Numbered from the stretch's first letter, positions 25,514 through 34,626 are shown. The stretch: DNA of 64,000 nucleotides from Flavobacterium tagetis (GCF_016735615.1 NZ_JAERSF010000004.1:248001-312000), one strand, 5' to 3'. Numbers and translations are program-made. Notes: generated by a model from the letters alone, not told the origin.

Positions 25514-27067
25514 TTACGCTTTGTTCTCTCTTCTTTTTTTCCAGATAAAATCTCCTACGAAATAAATAGCAAGAAGTATTAAGAAATATTTAAAGTAAGA
25601 TTGAGGTTGGCCTTCGCCATCTACAGTTGTAAATACTCTGCTCCAGCGAACTTTGTTGATGCCTTTTCCGTTAGTATCCCAGCTCATCCAAATGAATACT
25701 GGTTTTCCTACAATATGATCTTCGGGAACATACCCCCAGTAGCGGCTATCTTCAGAGTTATGACGGTTGTCTCCCATCATCCAGTAATAGTTCTGTTTGA
25801 AGGTGTATGTAGTTGCAGGCTTTCCATTAATTAAAAATTTTGAACCTTGTAATTCTAACGTGTTTCCTTCGTAATTTGTTATAATCTCTTTATAGAAAGG
25901 AAGAGACTCATTTGTTAAAGCAACTGTTTTTCCTGCCTCAGGAATATAAATTGGTCCCATGTTGTCTTGGTTCCATTTGTTAATGTGAGGGAAAATGTCG
26001 TTGTTGTCTCCTGTGTCAATTTTTCTAATTACTGCAGTAACTCCTGGAGTATGTTTGAATCTTTCTGCTCCAGCTTCTGTTAATGCGCCTAAATAAAGCG
26101 TATCTCTTTTTTCAGTTCTGAATCCAGCAGGATCTGTAATGTCTAATTCTTTGAAAATAGTTTCAAAATCAATTGGTGTTTTTCCGTCTAACGCTACGGC
26201 GTATGAATACTGAGGTTTTGCTCTTTCTGGTAAAACTAATTTTTTTCCGTTAATAAAAACGTAACCATCTTTTATTGATAAGCTGTCTCCAGGAATACCA
26301 ACACATCTTTTTACGTAATTTGATTTTTTGTCAATTGGTTTGATAACACCTGGTCTTCCTTTTGGTTCAAAGAAATAATGAACCGTATCGACAGGCCAGT
26401 TAAAGACGACAATATCACAACGGTTTATTTTCTGGATGGCTGGTAATCTTAAATATGGCAATTGTGGCCAGCTTAAATACGATTTAGTTTTGGTTAAAGG
26501 AATAGAGTCGTGAACCATTGGCAATGCCACAGTTGTCATTGGAACTCTAGGTCCGTAGTTTAATTTGCTCACAAATAAGAAATCGCCAATCAATAAAGAT
26601 TTTTCTAAAGACGATGTCGGAATCGTATAAGGCTGTACAACATAAGTGTGTACTAATGTTGCTACGATGATGGCAAATAATAAAGAGCTAACGGTATCTG
26701 CAGCTTTATTTTCTGGAGTTAATTTACGGTCTTTATTGTACTCTAGTTTTTGAGTGTAATTAACAACATAGATGTAAAAGCCTAAAGTAAAAAGACCTAA
26801 CATAGTATCTAAAGTTGATTTTTTACCAAATGTTCTTAACGTTTCAATCCATACAACTGGAAACATAATCAAGTTGATGATTGGAATAAAAAGTAATAAT
26901 GTCCACCATGTCGGACGTCCAATAATCTTCATTAAAACGATAGAATTGTATACCGGAATTGCCGCTTCCCAGCTTTTTCTTCCCGCTGCCTGATATAATT
27001 TCCATGTTCCAAGAAAGTGAATAATTTGAACAGCTAGGAAAAATACGAACCAAGAGTAAAATGTCAT
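25514..27067 (-). CDS. lepB: Signal peptidase I with N-terminal membrane domain
   Basis: LepB cleaves signal peptides at the inner membrane. The nucleophile Ser153 is in IPTSSLEKSL and the Lys base is Lys253 in YVKRCVGIPGD. Box E is MGDNRHNSEDSRYWGYVP near residue 430. At 517 residues it is much longer than E. coli LepB (324). An N-terminal three-helix membrane module (1-105, DUF5684-like) precedes the standard anchor. A roughly 100-residue insertion lies between the Lys box and box E. A last membrane helix (ILLAIYFVGDFIWKK) follows. These are normal for Bacteroidota. It lies downstream of dapB. Confidence 0.94.
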   Translation of the reverse strand: MTFYSWFVFFLAVQIIHFLGTWKLYQAAGRKSWEAAIPVYNSIVLMKIIGRPTWWTLLLFIPIINLIMFPVVWIETLRTFGKKSTLDTMLGLFTLGFYIYVVNYTQKLEYNKDRKLTPENKAADTVSSLLFAIIVATLVHTYVVQPYTIPTSSLEKSLLIGDFLFVSKLNYGPRVPMTTVALPMVHDSIPLTKTKSYLSWPQLPYLRLPAIQKINRCDIVVFNWPVDTVHYFFEPKGRPGVIKPIDKKSNYVKRCVGIPGDSLSIKDGYVFINGKKLVLPERAKPQYSYAVALDGKTPIDFETIFKELDITDPAGFRTEKRDTLYLGALTEAGAERFKHTPGVTAVIRKIDTGDNNDIFPHINKWNQDNMGPIYIPEAGKTVALTNESLPFYKEIITNYEGNTLELQGSKFLINGKPATTYTFKQNYYWMMGDNRHNSEDSRYWGYVPEDHIVGKPVFIWMSWDTNGKGINKVRWSRVFTTVDGEGQPQSYFKYFLILLAIYFVGDFIWKKRRENKA

Positions 27068-27124
27068 AATATTGTATTTTAAGTTTCAAATTCAAGCTCT
27101 TAATAGTCTTGAATTTTGGTCAAT

Positions 27125-27826
27125 TTATTGTAAGTTTAGTACATCTTTCATAGAGAAAATTCCCTGTTTTCCTGCAAGCCATTCTGCTGCAATAACAGCG
27201 CCAAGGGCAAAACCTTCACGGTTATGGGCAGTATGTTTGATTTCGATGCTGTCGATGGCAGAATCGTAATTTACAGTATGTGTACCAGGAACTTCTCCAA
27301 TTCTTTTTGCTTCAATATGAATTTCGTTTGCTTGTGCTTCTTCTAAAGTCCAGTTAGCGTAATTACTATTTTCAATAACGCCTTGAGCTAAAGAAATAGC
27401 TGTTCCGCTTGGCGCATCAAGTTTGTGAATGTGGTGAATTTCTTCCATTGAAACTTTATAAGAATCGAATTGTTTCATGATTTTAGCCAAATATTCATTT
27501 AATCCGAAGAAAATGTTTACTCCTAAACTGAAGTTTGAACTAGAAATGAATCCTCCTTTTTTCTCATTGCAAAGCGCAATCATTTCGTCATAATGTTCTA
27601 GCCATCCCGTAGTTCCTGATACCACCGGAACATTAGCATTGAAAGATGCAGAAATATTACTCACTGCTGCTGATGGAACACTAAAATCTATGGCAACATC
27701 GGCTGTCGAAAGTCCGTCATAGGTGTTAAATTCATCTTTCTTTAAAACTATTTCGTGATCTCTTTCTAAAGCAATTCTTTCAATTACTTTACCCATTTTT
27801 CCGTATCCTAAAAGCGCAATTTTCAT
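27125..27826 (-). CDS. dapB: 4-hydroxy-tetrahydrodipicolinate reductase DapB
   Basis: DapB performs NAD(P)H-dependent reduction in the lysine/diaminopimelate pathway, feeding peptidoglycan. The nucleotide-binding GYGKMG is at 7-12, and the substrate motif HHIHKLDAPSGTA holds the catalytic His/Lys. The 233-residue length is shorter than E. coli DapB (273), as usual in Bacteroidota. It is part of the minus-strand string with parA, parB, DUF5683 and lepB. Confidence 0.95.
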   Translation of the reverse strand: MKIALLGYGKMGKVIERIALERDHEIVLKKDEFNTYDGLSTADVAIDFSVPSAAVSNISASFNANVPVVSGTTGWLEHYDEMIALCNEKKGGFISSSNFSLGVNIFFGLNEYLAKIMKQFDSYKVSMEEIHHIHKLDAPSGTAISLAQGVIENSNYANWTLEEAQANEIHIEAKRIGEVPGTHTVNYDSAIDSIEIKHTAHNREGFALGAVIAAEWLAGKQGIFSMKDVLNLQ

Positions 27827-27865
27827 TATGATTTATTTTTTATTTTTAAAATAGAATTCAATCTA

Positions 27866-28426
27866 TTAAAACTTATAGTTAAAAGTTAGTCCGACATTCG
27901 GTTTAAAAGTTACATCATCGGGATAGATTTCTGGGCGCATTGAAAGTCTTTCGTTTACGTTAAACTGTATCAAAGCGGCATCAACATTGGCATCAATAAT
28001 GTTTAATACATAAAAACCAACAACAAATAAGGCAGATAGATCTCTGTTTCTTTGGTAGAATTTCTGTCCTTCAATAAGTCGGTTGTCATCCAAAAATTTG
28101 TAATTATCATCGTTGTAGCCTTCTAATCTTCGTTTGTAGGCGTCACGATAGTCGTGGTATTTTTTATTGTTGTCTATGTAAAAATATAAACTTGTTCCGA
28201 TTGCTCCGTAAACCAATGGGATTTTCCAATATTTTTTGTTGTATGCTTGACCTAGACCAGGTAAGACAGCAGAGTAAAAAGCAGCTTTTGCTGGTGTAAG
28301 CGGATCTATTTCTTCTAATGTAGCGGTGTCTTTTACGATCAAAACCGTGTCTTTTTTTGCCTGAGCAAAAAGAGAAACGGTTCCTGTTAGAAAGAACAAT
28401 AGACCAATGGGGACAATTTTATTCAC
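27866..28426 (-). CDS. DUF5683 membrane protein
   Basis: The 186-residue protein has a signal peptide or first helix (1-21, ending LFAQ) and the DUF5683 core: AAFYSAVLPGLGQAYNKKYWKIPLVYGAIG, followed by HDYRDAYKRRL and NRDLSALFVVGFYVLNIIDA. The family's function is unknown. It starts with GTG at 28426, overlapping the parB stop by one base (TAGTG), so translation is coupled to parB. Its fixed place between parB and dapB suggests an envelope-assembly role, but that is only inference. Confidence 0.85.
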   Translation of the reverse strand: MNKIVPIGLLFFLTGTVSLFAQAKKDTVLIVKDTATLEEIDPLTPAKAAFYSAVLPGLGQAYNKKYWKIPLVYGAIGTSLYFYIDNNKKYHDYRDAYKRRLEGYNDDNYKFLDDNRLIEGQKFYQRNRDLSALFVVGFYVLNIIDANVDAALIQFNVNERLSMRPEIYPDDVTFKPNVGLTFNYKF

Positions 28427-29328
28427 TATCCGTTTATTAATTTTATAATTCTGTTAAAGTCAGCTTCAGAATTAAATGGAATTGTAATTTTTCCTTTTCC
28501 GTTGCCCGCGACTTTTATATCAACTTTTGAGCCAAAATAATCGTTGAAAGTGTTTTTCTGAGTTTCTCTAACTACGAACGCAGATTCGGCTTTAGGTTTT
28601 TCATCAGCTTTTGGCTGTTGGCCTTCATGATAATTTTTAACTAAAGCTTCTGTTTCACGAACTGATAAATTTTGACTAACGATTTTTTGATAAATATCAG
28701 TTTGAACGTCTAAATCTTCAATGTTGATAATTGCTCTACCGTGTCCCATACTGATAAAACCATCACGAATACCAGTTTGGATAATCGGATCTAATTTTAA
28801 AAGACGTAAATAATTGGCAATTGTCGAACGTTTTTTACCAACTCTTTCACTCATTTGTTCTTGAGTTAATTGAATTTCGTCGATTAAACGTTGGTATGAT
28901 AAAGCAATCTCGATTGGGTCTAAGTCATGACGCTGGATGTTTTCAACCAAAGCCATAACCAATGATTCGTTATCATTTGCAATACGAATATAAGCAGGAA
29001 CATGAGTTAAACCTACTAATTTAGACGCGCGAAGACGACGCTCTCCAGAGATTAACTGGTATTTGTTAAAATCTAATTTACGAACAGTAATAGGTTGAAT
29101 TACACCAAGTTCTTTAATAGAAGTGGCTAATTCACGTAATGATTCTTCATTAAAATTGCTTCTAGGCTGAAACGGATTTATTTCAATCGCACTAATTTCA
29201 AGCTCTATAATGTTTCCAACAACTTTGTCAGCATTTTTGTCTTCTACTGATTTAATGTCGTTTTCCGGATCTTTTAATAGTGCAGATAATCCTCTTCCTA
29301 AGGCTTGTTTTTTAATTACTTTTGTCAT
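28426..29328 (-). CDS. parB: Chromosome-partitioning protein ParB
   Basis: ParB is a CTP-dependent clamp that loads at parS and spreads. ParB N-terminal domain motifs: INPFQPRSNFNEESL, SGERRLRASKL (CTP-binding box with GERR) and ENIQRHDLDPIEIA. An HTH follows (LTQEQMSERVGKKRSTIANYLRLL), and the C-terminal dimer domain ends the 300-residue protein (GSKVDIKVAGNGKGKITI). It lies 5 bases after parA. I found no obvious parS-like 16-mer in the window. Confidence 0.96.
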   Translation of the reverse strand: MTKVIKKQALGRGLSALLKDPENDIKSVEDKNADKVVGNIIELEISAIEINPFQPRSNFNEESLRELATSIKELGVIQPITVRKLDFNKYQLISGERRLRASKLVGLTHVPAYIRIANDNESLVMALVENIQRHDLDPIEIALSYQRLIDEIQLTQEQMSERVGKKRSTIANYLRLLKLDPIIQTGIRDGFISMGHGRAIINIEDLDVQTDIYQKIVSQNLSVRETEALVKNYHEGQQPKADEKPKAESAFVVRETQKNTFNDYFGSKVDIKVAGNGKGKITIPFNSEADFNRIIKLING

Positions 29329-29333
29329 AAAAA

Positions 29334-30101
29334 CTATTTACTGTTTTTCTTTATAATTTCTTGTGCTAAATGAATATAATTTACGGCACCTTTACTAGTC
29401 GCATCATAGTTGATGATGCTTTCTCCAAAACTTGGAGCCTCACTTAATTTTACATTTCGCTGAATTACAGTATCAAAAACCATATCGTTAAAGTGTTTTT
29501 GAACTTCTTCTACAACCTGATTAGATAAACGTAATCTTGAATCATACATTGTTAGCAATAAACCTTCAATATCAAGATCTGGGTTGTGGATTTTTTGAAT
29601 ACTCTTAATAGTGTTCAGTAATTTTCCTAATCCTTCAAGTGCAAAATATTCACATTGAATAGGAATAACTACAGAGTCTGCTGCTGTTAAGGCATTCAAG
29701 GTTAACAAACCTAAAGAAGGAGCACAGTCGATAATGATGTAATCATATTCTTCTTTTGCTTCTTCCAATGCTTTTTTAAGCATGTATTCGCGGTTTTCTT
29801 TGTCAACCAATTCAATTTCGATAGCAACAAGGTCAATGTGAGCAGGGATCACGTCAACGTTTGGAGCTGTACATTTTAAAACGGCTTCTTTTGGTGTTAC
29901 AGTATGCTCAAGTATTTGGTAAGTTCCAGTTTCAACTGTTTCTACGTCAATTCCAAGACCAGATGTAGCATTGGCCTGTGGATCAGCGTCGATCAACAAT
30001 ACTTTTTTCTCTAAAACACCTAATGAGGCAGCAAGATTTACTGATGTAGTAGTCTTTCCAACGCCTCCTTTTTGATTAGCAATAGCAATGATTTTGCCCA
30101 T
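29334..30101 (-). CDS. parA: Chromosome-partitioning ATPase ParA
   Basis: ParA/Soj drives the segregation of ParB-parS complexes by binding the nucleoid in its ATP form. The deviant Walker A is KGGVGKTTT at 11-19 with the signature Lys, and other motifs are LLIDADPQANATSGLG and YDYIIIDCAPSLGLLTLNAL. The length of 255 and absence of an N-terminal HTH mark the chromosomal Soj type. It is first in the parA-parB-DUF5683-dapB-lepB-WbqC string. Confidence 0.96.
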   Translation of the reverse strand: MGKIIAIANQKGGVGKTTTSVNLAASLGVLEKKVLLIDADPQANATSGLGIDVETVETGTYQILEHTVTPKEAVLKCTAPNVDVIPAHIDLVAIEIELVDKENREYMLKKALEEAKEEYDYIIIDCAPSLGLLTLNALTAADSVVIPIQCEYFALEGLGKLLNTIKSIQKIHNPDLDIEGLLLTMYDSRLRLSNQVVEEVQKHFNDMVFDTVIQRNVKLSEAPSFGESIINYDATSKGAVNYIHLAQEIIKKNSK

Positions 30102-30271
30102 TTATTTTCTGAATTTTGAACCGTAAAAATACAATTATTTATGGTTTCTGAAAATCTATTTTGTTAACATTTAAGAAAGTTTGATTAATCGGGGTTTCAT
30201 GGGTGTTTGGCAGAAAAATAATTTTAGTTATGAATAAAAATATAATAAGATTCATGAGTAATTTAGTTGGT

Positions 30272-30296
30272 ATTCTTGCCAGAAAAAGGCAAGAAT
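30272..30296. terminator. Hairpin behind the RlpA gene
   Basis: ATTCTTGCC (30272-30280) pairs perfectly over 9 bp with GGCAAGAAT (30288-30296). It lies 24 bases after the RlpA stop on the minus strand. No T run follows, so it is a weak terminator candidate. Confidence 0.5.
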
Positions 30297-30319
30297 CTAA
30301 TTTTGCTTCAAAAAAGTTT

Positions 30320-30724
30320 TTATTTTAAGATTTCAATGGTGACATAAACCAAACCGCTTTTTTTATTAGATGCAATTTCCATAAAAGCTCTTTTACTAAG
30401 GTCAATTTCGCGTCCTTTTATAAATGGACCTCTGTCTGTAATTTCTACAATTACAAATTTCTTGTTTAGTTCGTTTGTCACTTTTAATATAGTGCCAAAA
30501 GGAAATTTTTTGTGTGCAGCCGTGAGTTCATTGTTGTTAAATCTTTTACCGCTTGCTGTTTTTCTTCCATTAAATTTATCATGATAGTAGGATGCATGGG
30601 CATTTTTCTTGAATAATATACTTTCTCGAACTGAAGCACATGAATCAATAGGAGTGCTGTTTTTTTGTTGTGCGATTGCAACGGCAGAAAAAAATAAGGC
30701 AATAAACAGTACAATCTTTTTCAT
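30320..30724 (-). CDS. RlpA-like septal ring lytic protein
   Basis: The 134-residue secreted protein has a signal peptide (1-18) and one double-psi beta-barrel of the RlpA type: NAHASYYHDKFNGRKTASGKRFNNNELTAAHKKFPFGT, then VIVEITDRGPFIKGREIDLSKRAF. In P. aeruginosa RlpA is a lytic transglycosylase for denuded glycans, and the DRGPF Asp is conserved here. There is no SPOR domain, so septal targeting must use another route. It is divergent from the beta-helix protein gene. Confidence 0.88.
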   Translation of the reverse strand: MKKIVLFIALFFSAVAIAQQKNSTPIDSCASVRESILFKKNAHASYYHDKFNGRKTASGKRFNNNELTAAHKKFPFGTILKVTNELNKKFVIVEITDRGPFIKGREIDLSKRAFMEIASNKKSGLVYVTIEILK

Positions 30725-30940
30725 TTTATTTTCTCTTTCTATTTACGGGCAAAAAAAGACTATTAAGGAAAAACAGATAAGTTAGATAAGCTTTATTTAT
30801 GTTAGAAAAAGACAAAATTTTCAGGTTTTGTAGTGTTTTTGATAAGAAAATTGGGCTCAGAAACGGACGAAAAGGTTGGAGATTATTGCTATTTTGGGCT
30901 TTCTTAAAATTACAATTATTACAATCTATCAAACCACAAA

Positions 30941-33124
30941 ATGAACATTTTTATGAGTAAAAAAGCAATTTCATTATTGACAGTATTTACGTTTATGGTG
31001 CTTTTATGCAGTTTTGTTTCGCCTTATTCAACTAACAAGAAAATAGAAGGAAATAAAAAAATCGAACGAAAAATTGTTTACAACAAAAAGAAACATAGTA
31101 TCACATTATCATGGTCGGCTTTTGGCACTTCTGGGAATTATATTATAACGAGAGGAGGCAGTCGTTTGGCATCTGATTTTGTGTCGGTAGGATCAACTTC
31201 TAAATTGACATTTACCGATAATAAGTCTAACACAAATAAATATGAGAACTATTATAAAGTAAGCCGAAATGATATCACGATTATCATTTCGCTCGAAAAT
31301 CAGATTTTTGGAGATAATATGTATTTCTACGATAGAAAGCATGAAAAAGCTGAAACGGCAAAAAATGAAATTAATTCTCATTTTGGTGCAGTTGGTTTAG
31401 GCGGTGCAAATGGCGAATGGACAACAAAACGTCAGGCGTATTATTTTAAACCAAATGTAAATGGACAAACTTATGATGCTGGTGGGTCGGGTTCTGCATC
31501 TTCAGTAGAGGCAAACGCTATAGAGTTGGGATTCTATTCTCATATTGGAGGTTTGGGCAAAGTGCCTTCAGATGTGAAATTAGGTGCAATTTTTACAAGA
31601 CCTCATCTTTCGGGGGGAGCAAATGCGACTTGTACATTTTGGCGTTCTGTGGAAAATGTAGAAGTAATGCGTGATTTTTCGTGGACGGTTTCTCAGTCAA
31701 CGAGCGCGCGAAGATTATTAATTGAAAGCACTTCTAAATATATTTCTGATATAGGAGATACAAACTTTTGGGGCAGCGGCGGTTTTATTGCCGATGCTCA
31801 TTATACAACTTCAAGACCAAATTGGGGTGGACAACAACAATGGTATACTAGAAATACCGTTTTCCCTTCAGGTTCGGGAGCCATGGGAGGTTCATATAAT
31901 ATGGTTTGGCAAGGATGTGTAAATCCTCCGCAAGCAAATGAATCTAATTCTCCAATTTCAACAACACCTATTATTCGTGAAAAACCTTTTCTTTTTATTG
32001 ATAATGAGGGGGAATATAAAGTGTTTGTTCCTGCTTGGCAAAAAGACAGAGTGGGAGTTTCTTGGACTGCAACAGATATGGGAAAAGGTGAAATTCAAGA
32101 TTTGGATGCAAAATGGTATGTTGCTAAGGAAGGAAATACTGATGTAGAGATTAATGCTGCATTGAAAGCTGGTAAAAATATATTTTTCACTCCTGGGCAC
32201 TATGCTTTGAACGCACCGATTCAAGTGAACAGAAAAGATGCAATACTTTTGGGAGCAGGTATTGCTTCTGTAACATTAGAGCCTTCAGAAAAAAATACTT
32301 GGGGTTGTATTTTTGCTGATGATAAAGATGGAATTATCATTGCTGGACTTTTAATGGATTCATCAAATAGTACGACGTATCAAGTTAGAATCGGTAATGA
32401 AGGGGCAAATGCAGATCATAGTGCAGATCCTATTTTGCTTAGCGATATTACTTGTCGAGTAGGCGGAGTACAGTCAAAAAATATTCAGATTCAGACTTCT
32501 ATGCAGATTAATAGCAATAATGTTGTAGGAGATCATTTCTGGTTGTGGCGTGCAGATCATGGTTCGCAGAAAGGTGGCGACGCACGTTGGAAAAGAGATA
32601 GGTGCAAAAACGGACTTATTGTTGCCGGAAATGATGTGACGCTTTATGCATTGTTTGTTGAGCATTATCAGGAATATGAAGTTTTATGGTTGGGAGAACG
32701 TGGCAAAACATTTTTCTTTCAGAACGAACCACCATATGATGCGCCAAACCAAGCAAGTTGGAGTAGTCAAGGAGGAAGGGTTGATGGCTATGCAGCATTT
32801 AAAGTTGCGAATACTGTAAAAGAACATCATACAATAGGAATGGGATCTTATGCTGTTTTTACAGGAACTGACGGGAATGTGAATAAGAAAAACGGTTTTG
32901 AAGCGCCTAATAATCCAAATGTGAAGTTGGAGAAAATGTGCATTACTCGTTTTGCTGGTTCTGGAAATATTCAGAATGTTATTAATGGTACTGGTGGAAG
33001 CACAGGAACTGGTGTAAAACGAGTGGCATCTTATAGTAATGGTGAAGGCGCGCAACCTTTTGATGAAGAATTTATTTTACCTAACAAAGAATCTTATCCT
33101 GCTTATATGAGTATGGAAAAATAG
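30941..33124 (+). CDS. Large secreted beta-helix protein (actinobacterial GH55-like type)
   Basis: The 727-residue protein has a signal peptide (to about residue 30) and a Fn3-like N-terminal region (ITLSWSAFGTSGNYIITRGG). Next comes a long region resembling a double parallel beta-helix. Its landmarks: WTTKRQAYYFKPNVNG, WRSVENVEVMRDFSWTVSQ, GGQQQWYTRNTVF, TTPIIREKPFLFIDNEGEY, VEINAALKAGKNIFFTPGHY, VGDHFWLWRADHGS, and YALFVEHYQEYEVLWLGE with FFQNEPPYDAPNQASW. I recall this chain of motifs from actinobacterial and fungal proteins misnamed coagulation factor 5/8 type or adenylyl cyclase; the fold resembles GH55. Activity is unproven, and a polysaccharide substrate is likely. The gene stands alone. 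Confidence 0.7.
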   Translation: MNIFMSKKAISLLTVFTFMVLLCSFVSPYSTNKKIEGNKKIERKIVYNKKKHSITLSWSAFGTSGNYIITRGGSRLASDFVSVGSTSKLTFTDNKSNTNKYENYYKVSRNDITIIISLENQIFGDNMYFYDRKHEKAETAKNEINSHFGAVGLGGANGEWTTKRQAYYFKPNVNGQTYDAGGSGSASSVEANAIELGFYSHIGGLGKVPSDVKLGAIFTRPHLSGGANATCTFWRSVENVEVMRDFSWTVSQSTSARRLLIESTSKYISDIGDTNFWGSGGFIADAHYTTSRPNWGGQQQWYTRNTVFPSGSGAMGGSYNMVWQGCVNPPQANESNSPISTTPIIREKPFLFIDNEGEYKVFVPAWQKDRVGVSWTATDMGKGEIQDLDAKWYVAKEGNTDVEINAALKAGKNIFFTPGHYALNAPIQVNRKDAILLGAGIASVTLEPSEKNTWGCIFADDKDGIIIAGLLMDSSNSTTYQVRIGNEGANADHSADPILLSDITCRVGGVQSKNIQIQTSMQINSNNVVGDHFWLWRADHGSQKGGDARWKRDRCKNGLIVAGNDVTLYALFVEHYQEYEVLWLGERGKTFFFQNEPPYDAPNQASWSSQGGRVDGYAAFKVANTVKEHHTIGMGSYAVFTGTDGNVNKKNGFEAPNNPNVKLEKMCITRFAGSGNIQNVINGTGGSTGTGVKRVASYSNGEGAQPFDEEFILPNKESYPAYMSMEK

Positions 33125-33141
33125 TAGGAAAGATTTTTTTT

Positions 33142-33249
33142 GCCACGAATTCACGAATTGTTTTTTCAAATCCTCGCGATTATTCATTCGAATTAATTCG
33201 AATAATATTAGATGAAGTATTAAAAGAAAACAATTCGTGAATTCGTGGC
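33142..33249. repeat. Inverted repeat with 70-base spacer, GCCACGAATTCACGAATT word
   Basis: GCCACGAATTCACGAATTG (33142-33160) and its exact complement (33231-33249) flank a 70-base spacer. The spacer holds a perfect 18-bp palindrome, ATTCGAATTAATTCGAAT (33186-33203). It lies between the beta-helix protein gene and the convergent tRNA-Pro. It is the same word as at 15461-15508. Confidence 0.88.
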
Positions 33250-33309
33250 GAATTTTTTATTTGAGTTTAAAGCAAAAAAAAAGTCTTTTCAAATTTGAAA
33301 AGACTTTTG

Positions 33310-33384
33310 TCGGGGTGGCAGGATTCGAACCTGCGGCCTCCTGCTCCCAAAGCAGGCGCGATAACCGGGCTACGCTACACCCCG
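33310..33384 (-). tRNA. tRNA-Pro (anticodon UGG)
   Basis: Read on the minus strand, the acceptor stem CGGGGTG pairs with CACCCCG, and the discriminator base is A. The anticodon arm CCTGC-TTTGGGA-GCAGG carries anticodon TGG, and the T arm holds GGTTCGAATCC. CCA is not encoded. The 75-base length and all invariant T-loop bases agree. No integrated element is visible at its 3' end, although a repeat lies 60 bases away. Confidence 0.96.
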
Positions 33385-33532
33385 AAGATGTATTTTTTGT
33401 TGTAGTGCCCGAAAGCGGATGCAAAGATATAAATAAATTTGATTTGTAAAAGGAAAAAATGAAAATAAATAAAACTTATTTGCACATAGCTATTTCAGAT
33501 TTATTTTCGGCGATATTTTTTATAATAAAGTT

Positions 33533-33540
33533 TACATTTG
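33533..33540 (+). promoter_or_regulatory. -7 box of trxB
   Basis: TACATTTG matches TAnnTTTG and lies 21 bases before the ATG at 33562. It overlaps an alternative in-frame TTG (33538), which therefore cannot be the start if this promoter is used. Confidence 0.45.
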
Positions 33541-33561
33541 CAACTCAAAAAAACTATTACT

Positions 33562-34509
33562 ATGTCAAATACAATCGAAAAAATTAAATGCCTTATTATA
33601 GGTTCTGGCCCAGCAGGGTATACTGCAGCTATTTATGCGGCTAGAGCTAACATGAATCCAGTGTTATATCAAGGAATGCAACCTGGTGGTCAATTGACTA
33701 CAACTAACGAGGTTGAAAACTTTCCAGGTTATGTTGATGGAGTTACAGGACCAGAAATGATGATTCAGTTACAGGAACAAGCAAAGCGTTTTGGTGCAGA
33801 TATTCGCGATGGATGGGCTACAAAAGTTGATTTTTCTGGAGATATTCATAAAGTTTGGATTAACGATACAATTGAATTGCACTGTGAAACTGTAATTATT
33901 TCTACAGGTGCTTCAGCTAAATATTTAGGATTACCATCAGAACAACACTATTTAAATATGGGTGGTGGAGTTTCTGCTTGTGCAGTTTGCGACGGATTCT
34001 TCTACAGAAATCAAGATGTTGTTATTGTTGGAGCAGGAGATTCTGCTTGCGAAGAGGCGCATTATTTATCTAAACTTTGCAAAAAAGTAACCATGTTAGT
34101 TAGAAGTGAAAAATTCAGAGCTTCTAAAATTATGGAAGAACGTGTTCGTAAAACTGAAAACATTGAGATCTTAATGAATCACGATACTGTTGAAGTTTTA
34201 GGAGATAACAATGTGGTACATGCCATTAAAGCTTTAAACAAAACAACAGGCGAAACAATCGAAATTCCTGCAACTGGTTTCTTCGTGGCAATTGGTCACA
34301 AACCAAACACAGATATTTTTAAAGATTATATTACTCTTGATGAAACAGGATATATCGTAAATACTCCAGGTACATCTAAAACAAATGTTGAAGGTGTATT
34401 CGTTGCAGGAGATGCTGCAGATCATGTTTACCGTCAAGCGATTACTGCTGCAGGTACAGGATGTATGGCTGCATTAGATGCTGAAAGATATTTGGCTTCA
34501 AAGGAATAA
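33562..34509 (+). CDS. trxB: Thioredoxin-disulfide reductase TrxB
   Basis: TrxB is an FAD enzyme that passes electrons from NADPH to thioredoxin. FAD motif IIGSGPAGYTAAIYAARA is at the N-terminus, the redox pair Cys140-Ala-Val-Cys143 is in SACAVCDGFF, the NADPH motif is VGAGDSACEEAHYL, and the C-terminal FAD motif is GVFVAGDAADHVYRQAITAAGTG. I chose ATG at 33562 (315 residues, MSNTIEKIKC) because an upstream TTG would overlap the -7 box. It is monocistronic and followed by a terminator. Confidence 0.96.
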   Translation: MSNTIEKIKCLIIGSGPAGYTAAIYAARANMNPVLYQGMQPGGQLTTTNEVENFPGYVDGVTGPEMMIQLQEQAKRFGADIRDGWATKVDFSGDIHKVWINDTIELHCETVIISTGASAKYLGLPSEQHYLNMGGGVSACAVCDGFFYRNQDVVIVGAGDSACEEAHYLSKLCKKVTMLVRSEKFRASKIMEERVRKTENIEILMNHDTVEVLGDNNVVHAIKALNKTTGETIEIPATGFFVAIGHKPNTDIFKDYITLDETGYIVNTPGTSKTNVEGVFVAGDAADHVYRQAITAAGTGCMAALDAERYLASKE

Positions 34510-34552
34510 GTAAAAGTTTTAGGTTGTTGTAAAGCTGAAATCTTTTGTAATA

Positions 34553-34588
34553 AAAAATCCCAGTCTAAAATTTTAGACTGGGATTTTT
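34553..34588. terminator. Bidirectional terminator of trxB and the GIN gene
   Basis: A perfect 18-bp inverted repeat around 34570/34571 has the core ATCCCAGTCTAAAA with flanking A and T runs. It serves the convergent trxB and GIN-domain genes. Confidence 0.85.
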
Positions 34589-34626
34589 CTTTTTCGTTAT
34601 ATTGGTTTTTAAACTTAAAAAAAAGC

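Noticed and set aside
30102..30319. parS site search near parAB
   Set aside because: No TGTTTCACGTGAAACA-like 16-mer is visible here or elsewhere in the parts read closely; GGTTTCATGGGTG at about 30191 is too weak.
33237..33449. 70-residue plus-strand ORF over the tRNA-Pro region
   Set aside because: It reads antisense through the tRNA gene (GVAGFEPAASCSQ is a typical tRNA shadow translation).
33538..33561. TTG start extending TrxB by eight residues
   Set aside because: The TTG lies inside the TACATTTG -7 box, and MSNTIEKIKC is the normal N-terminus.
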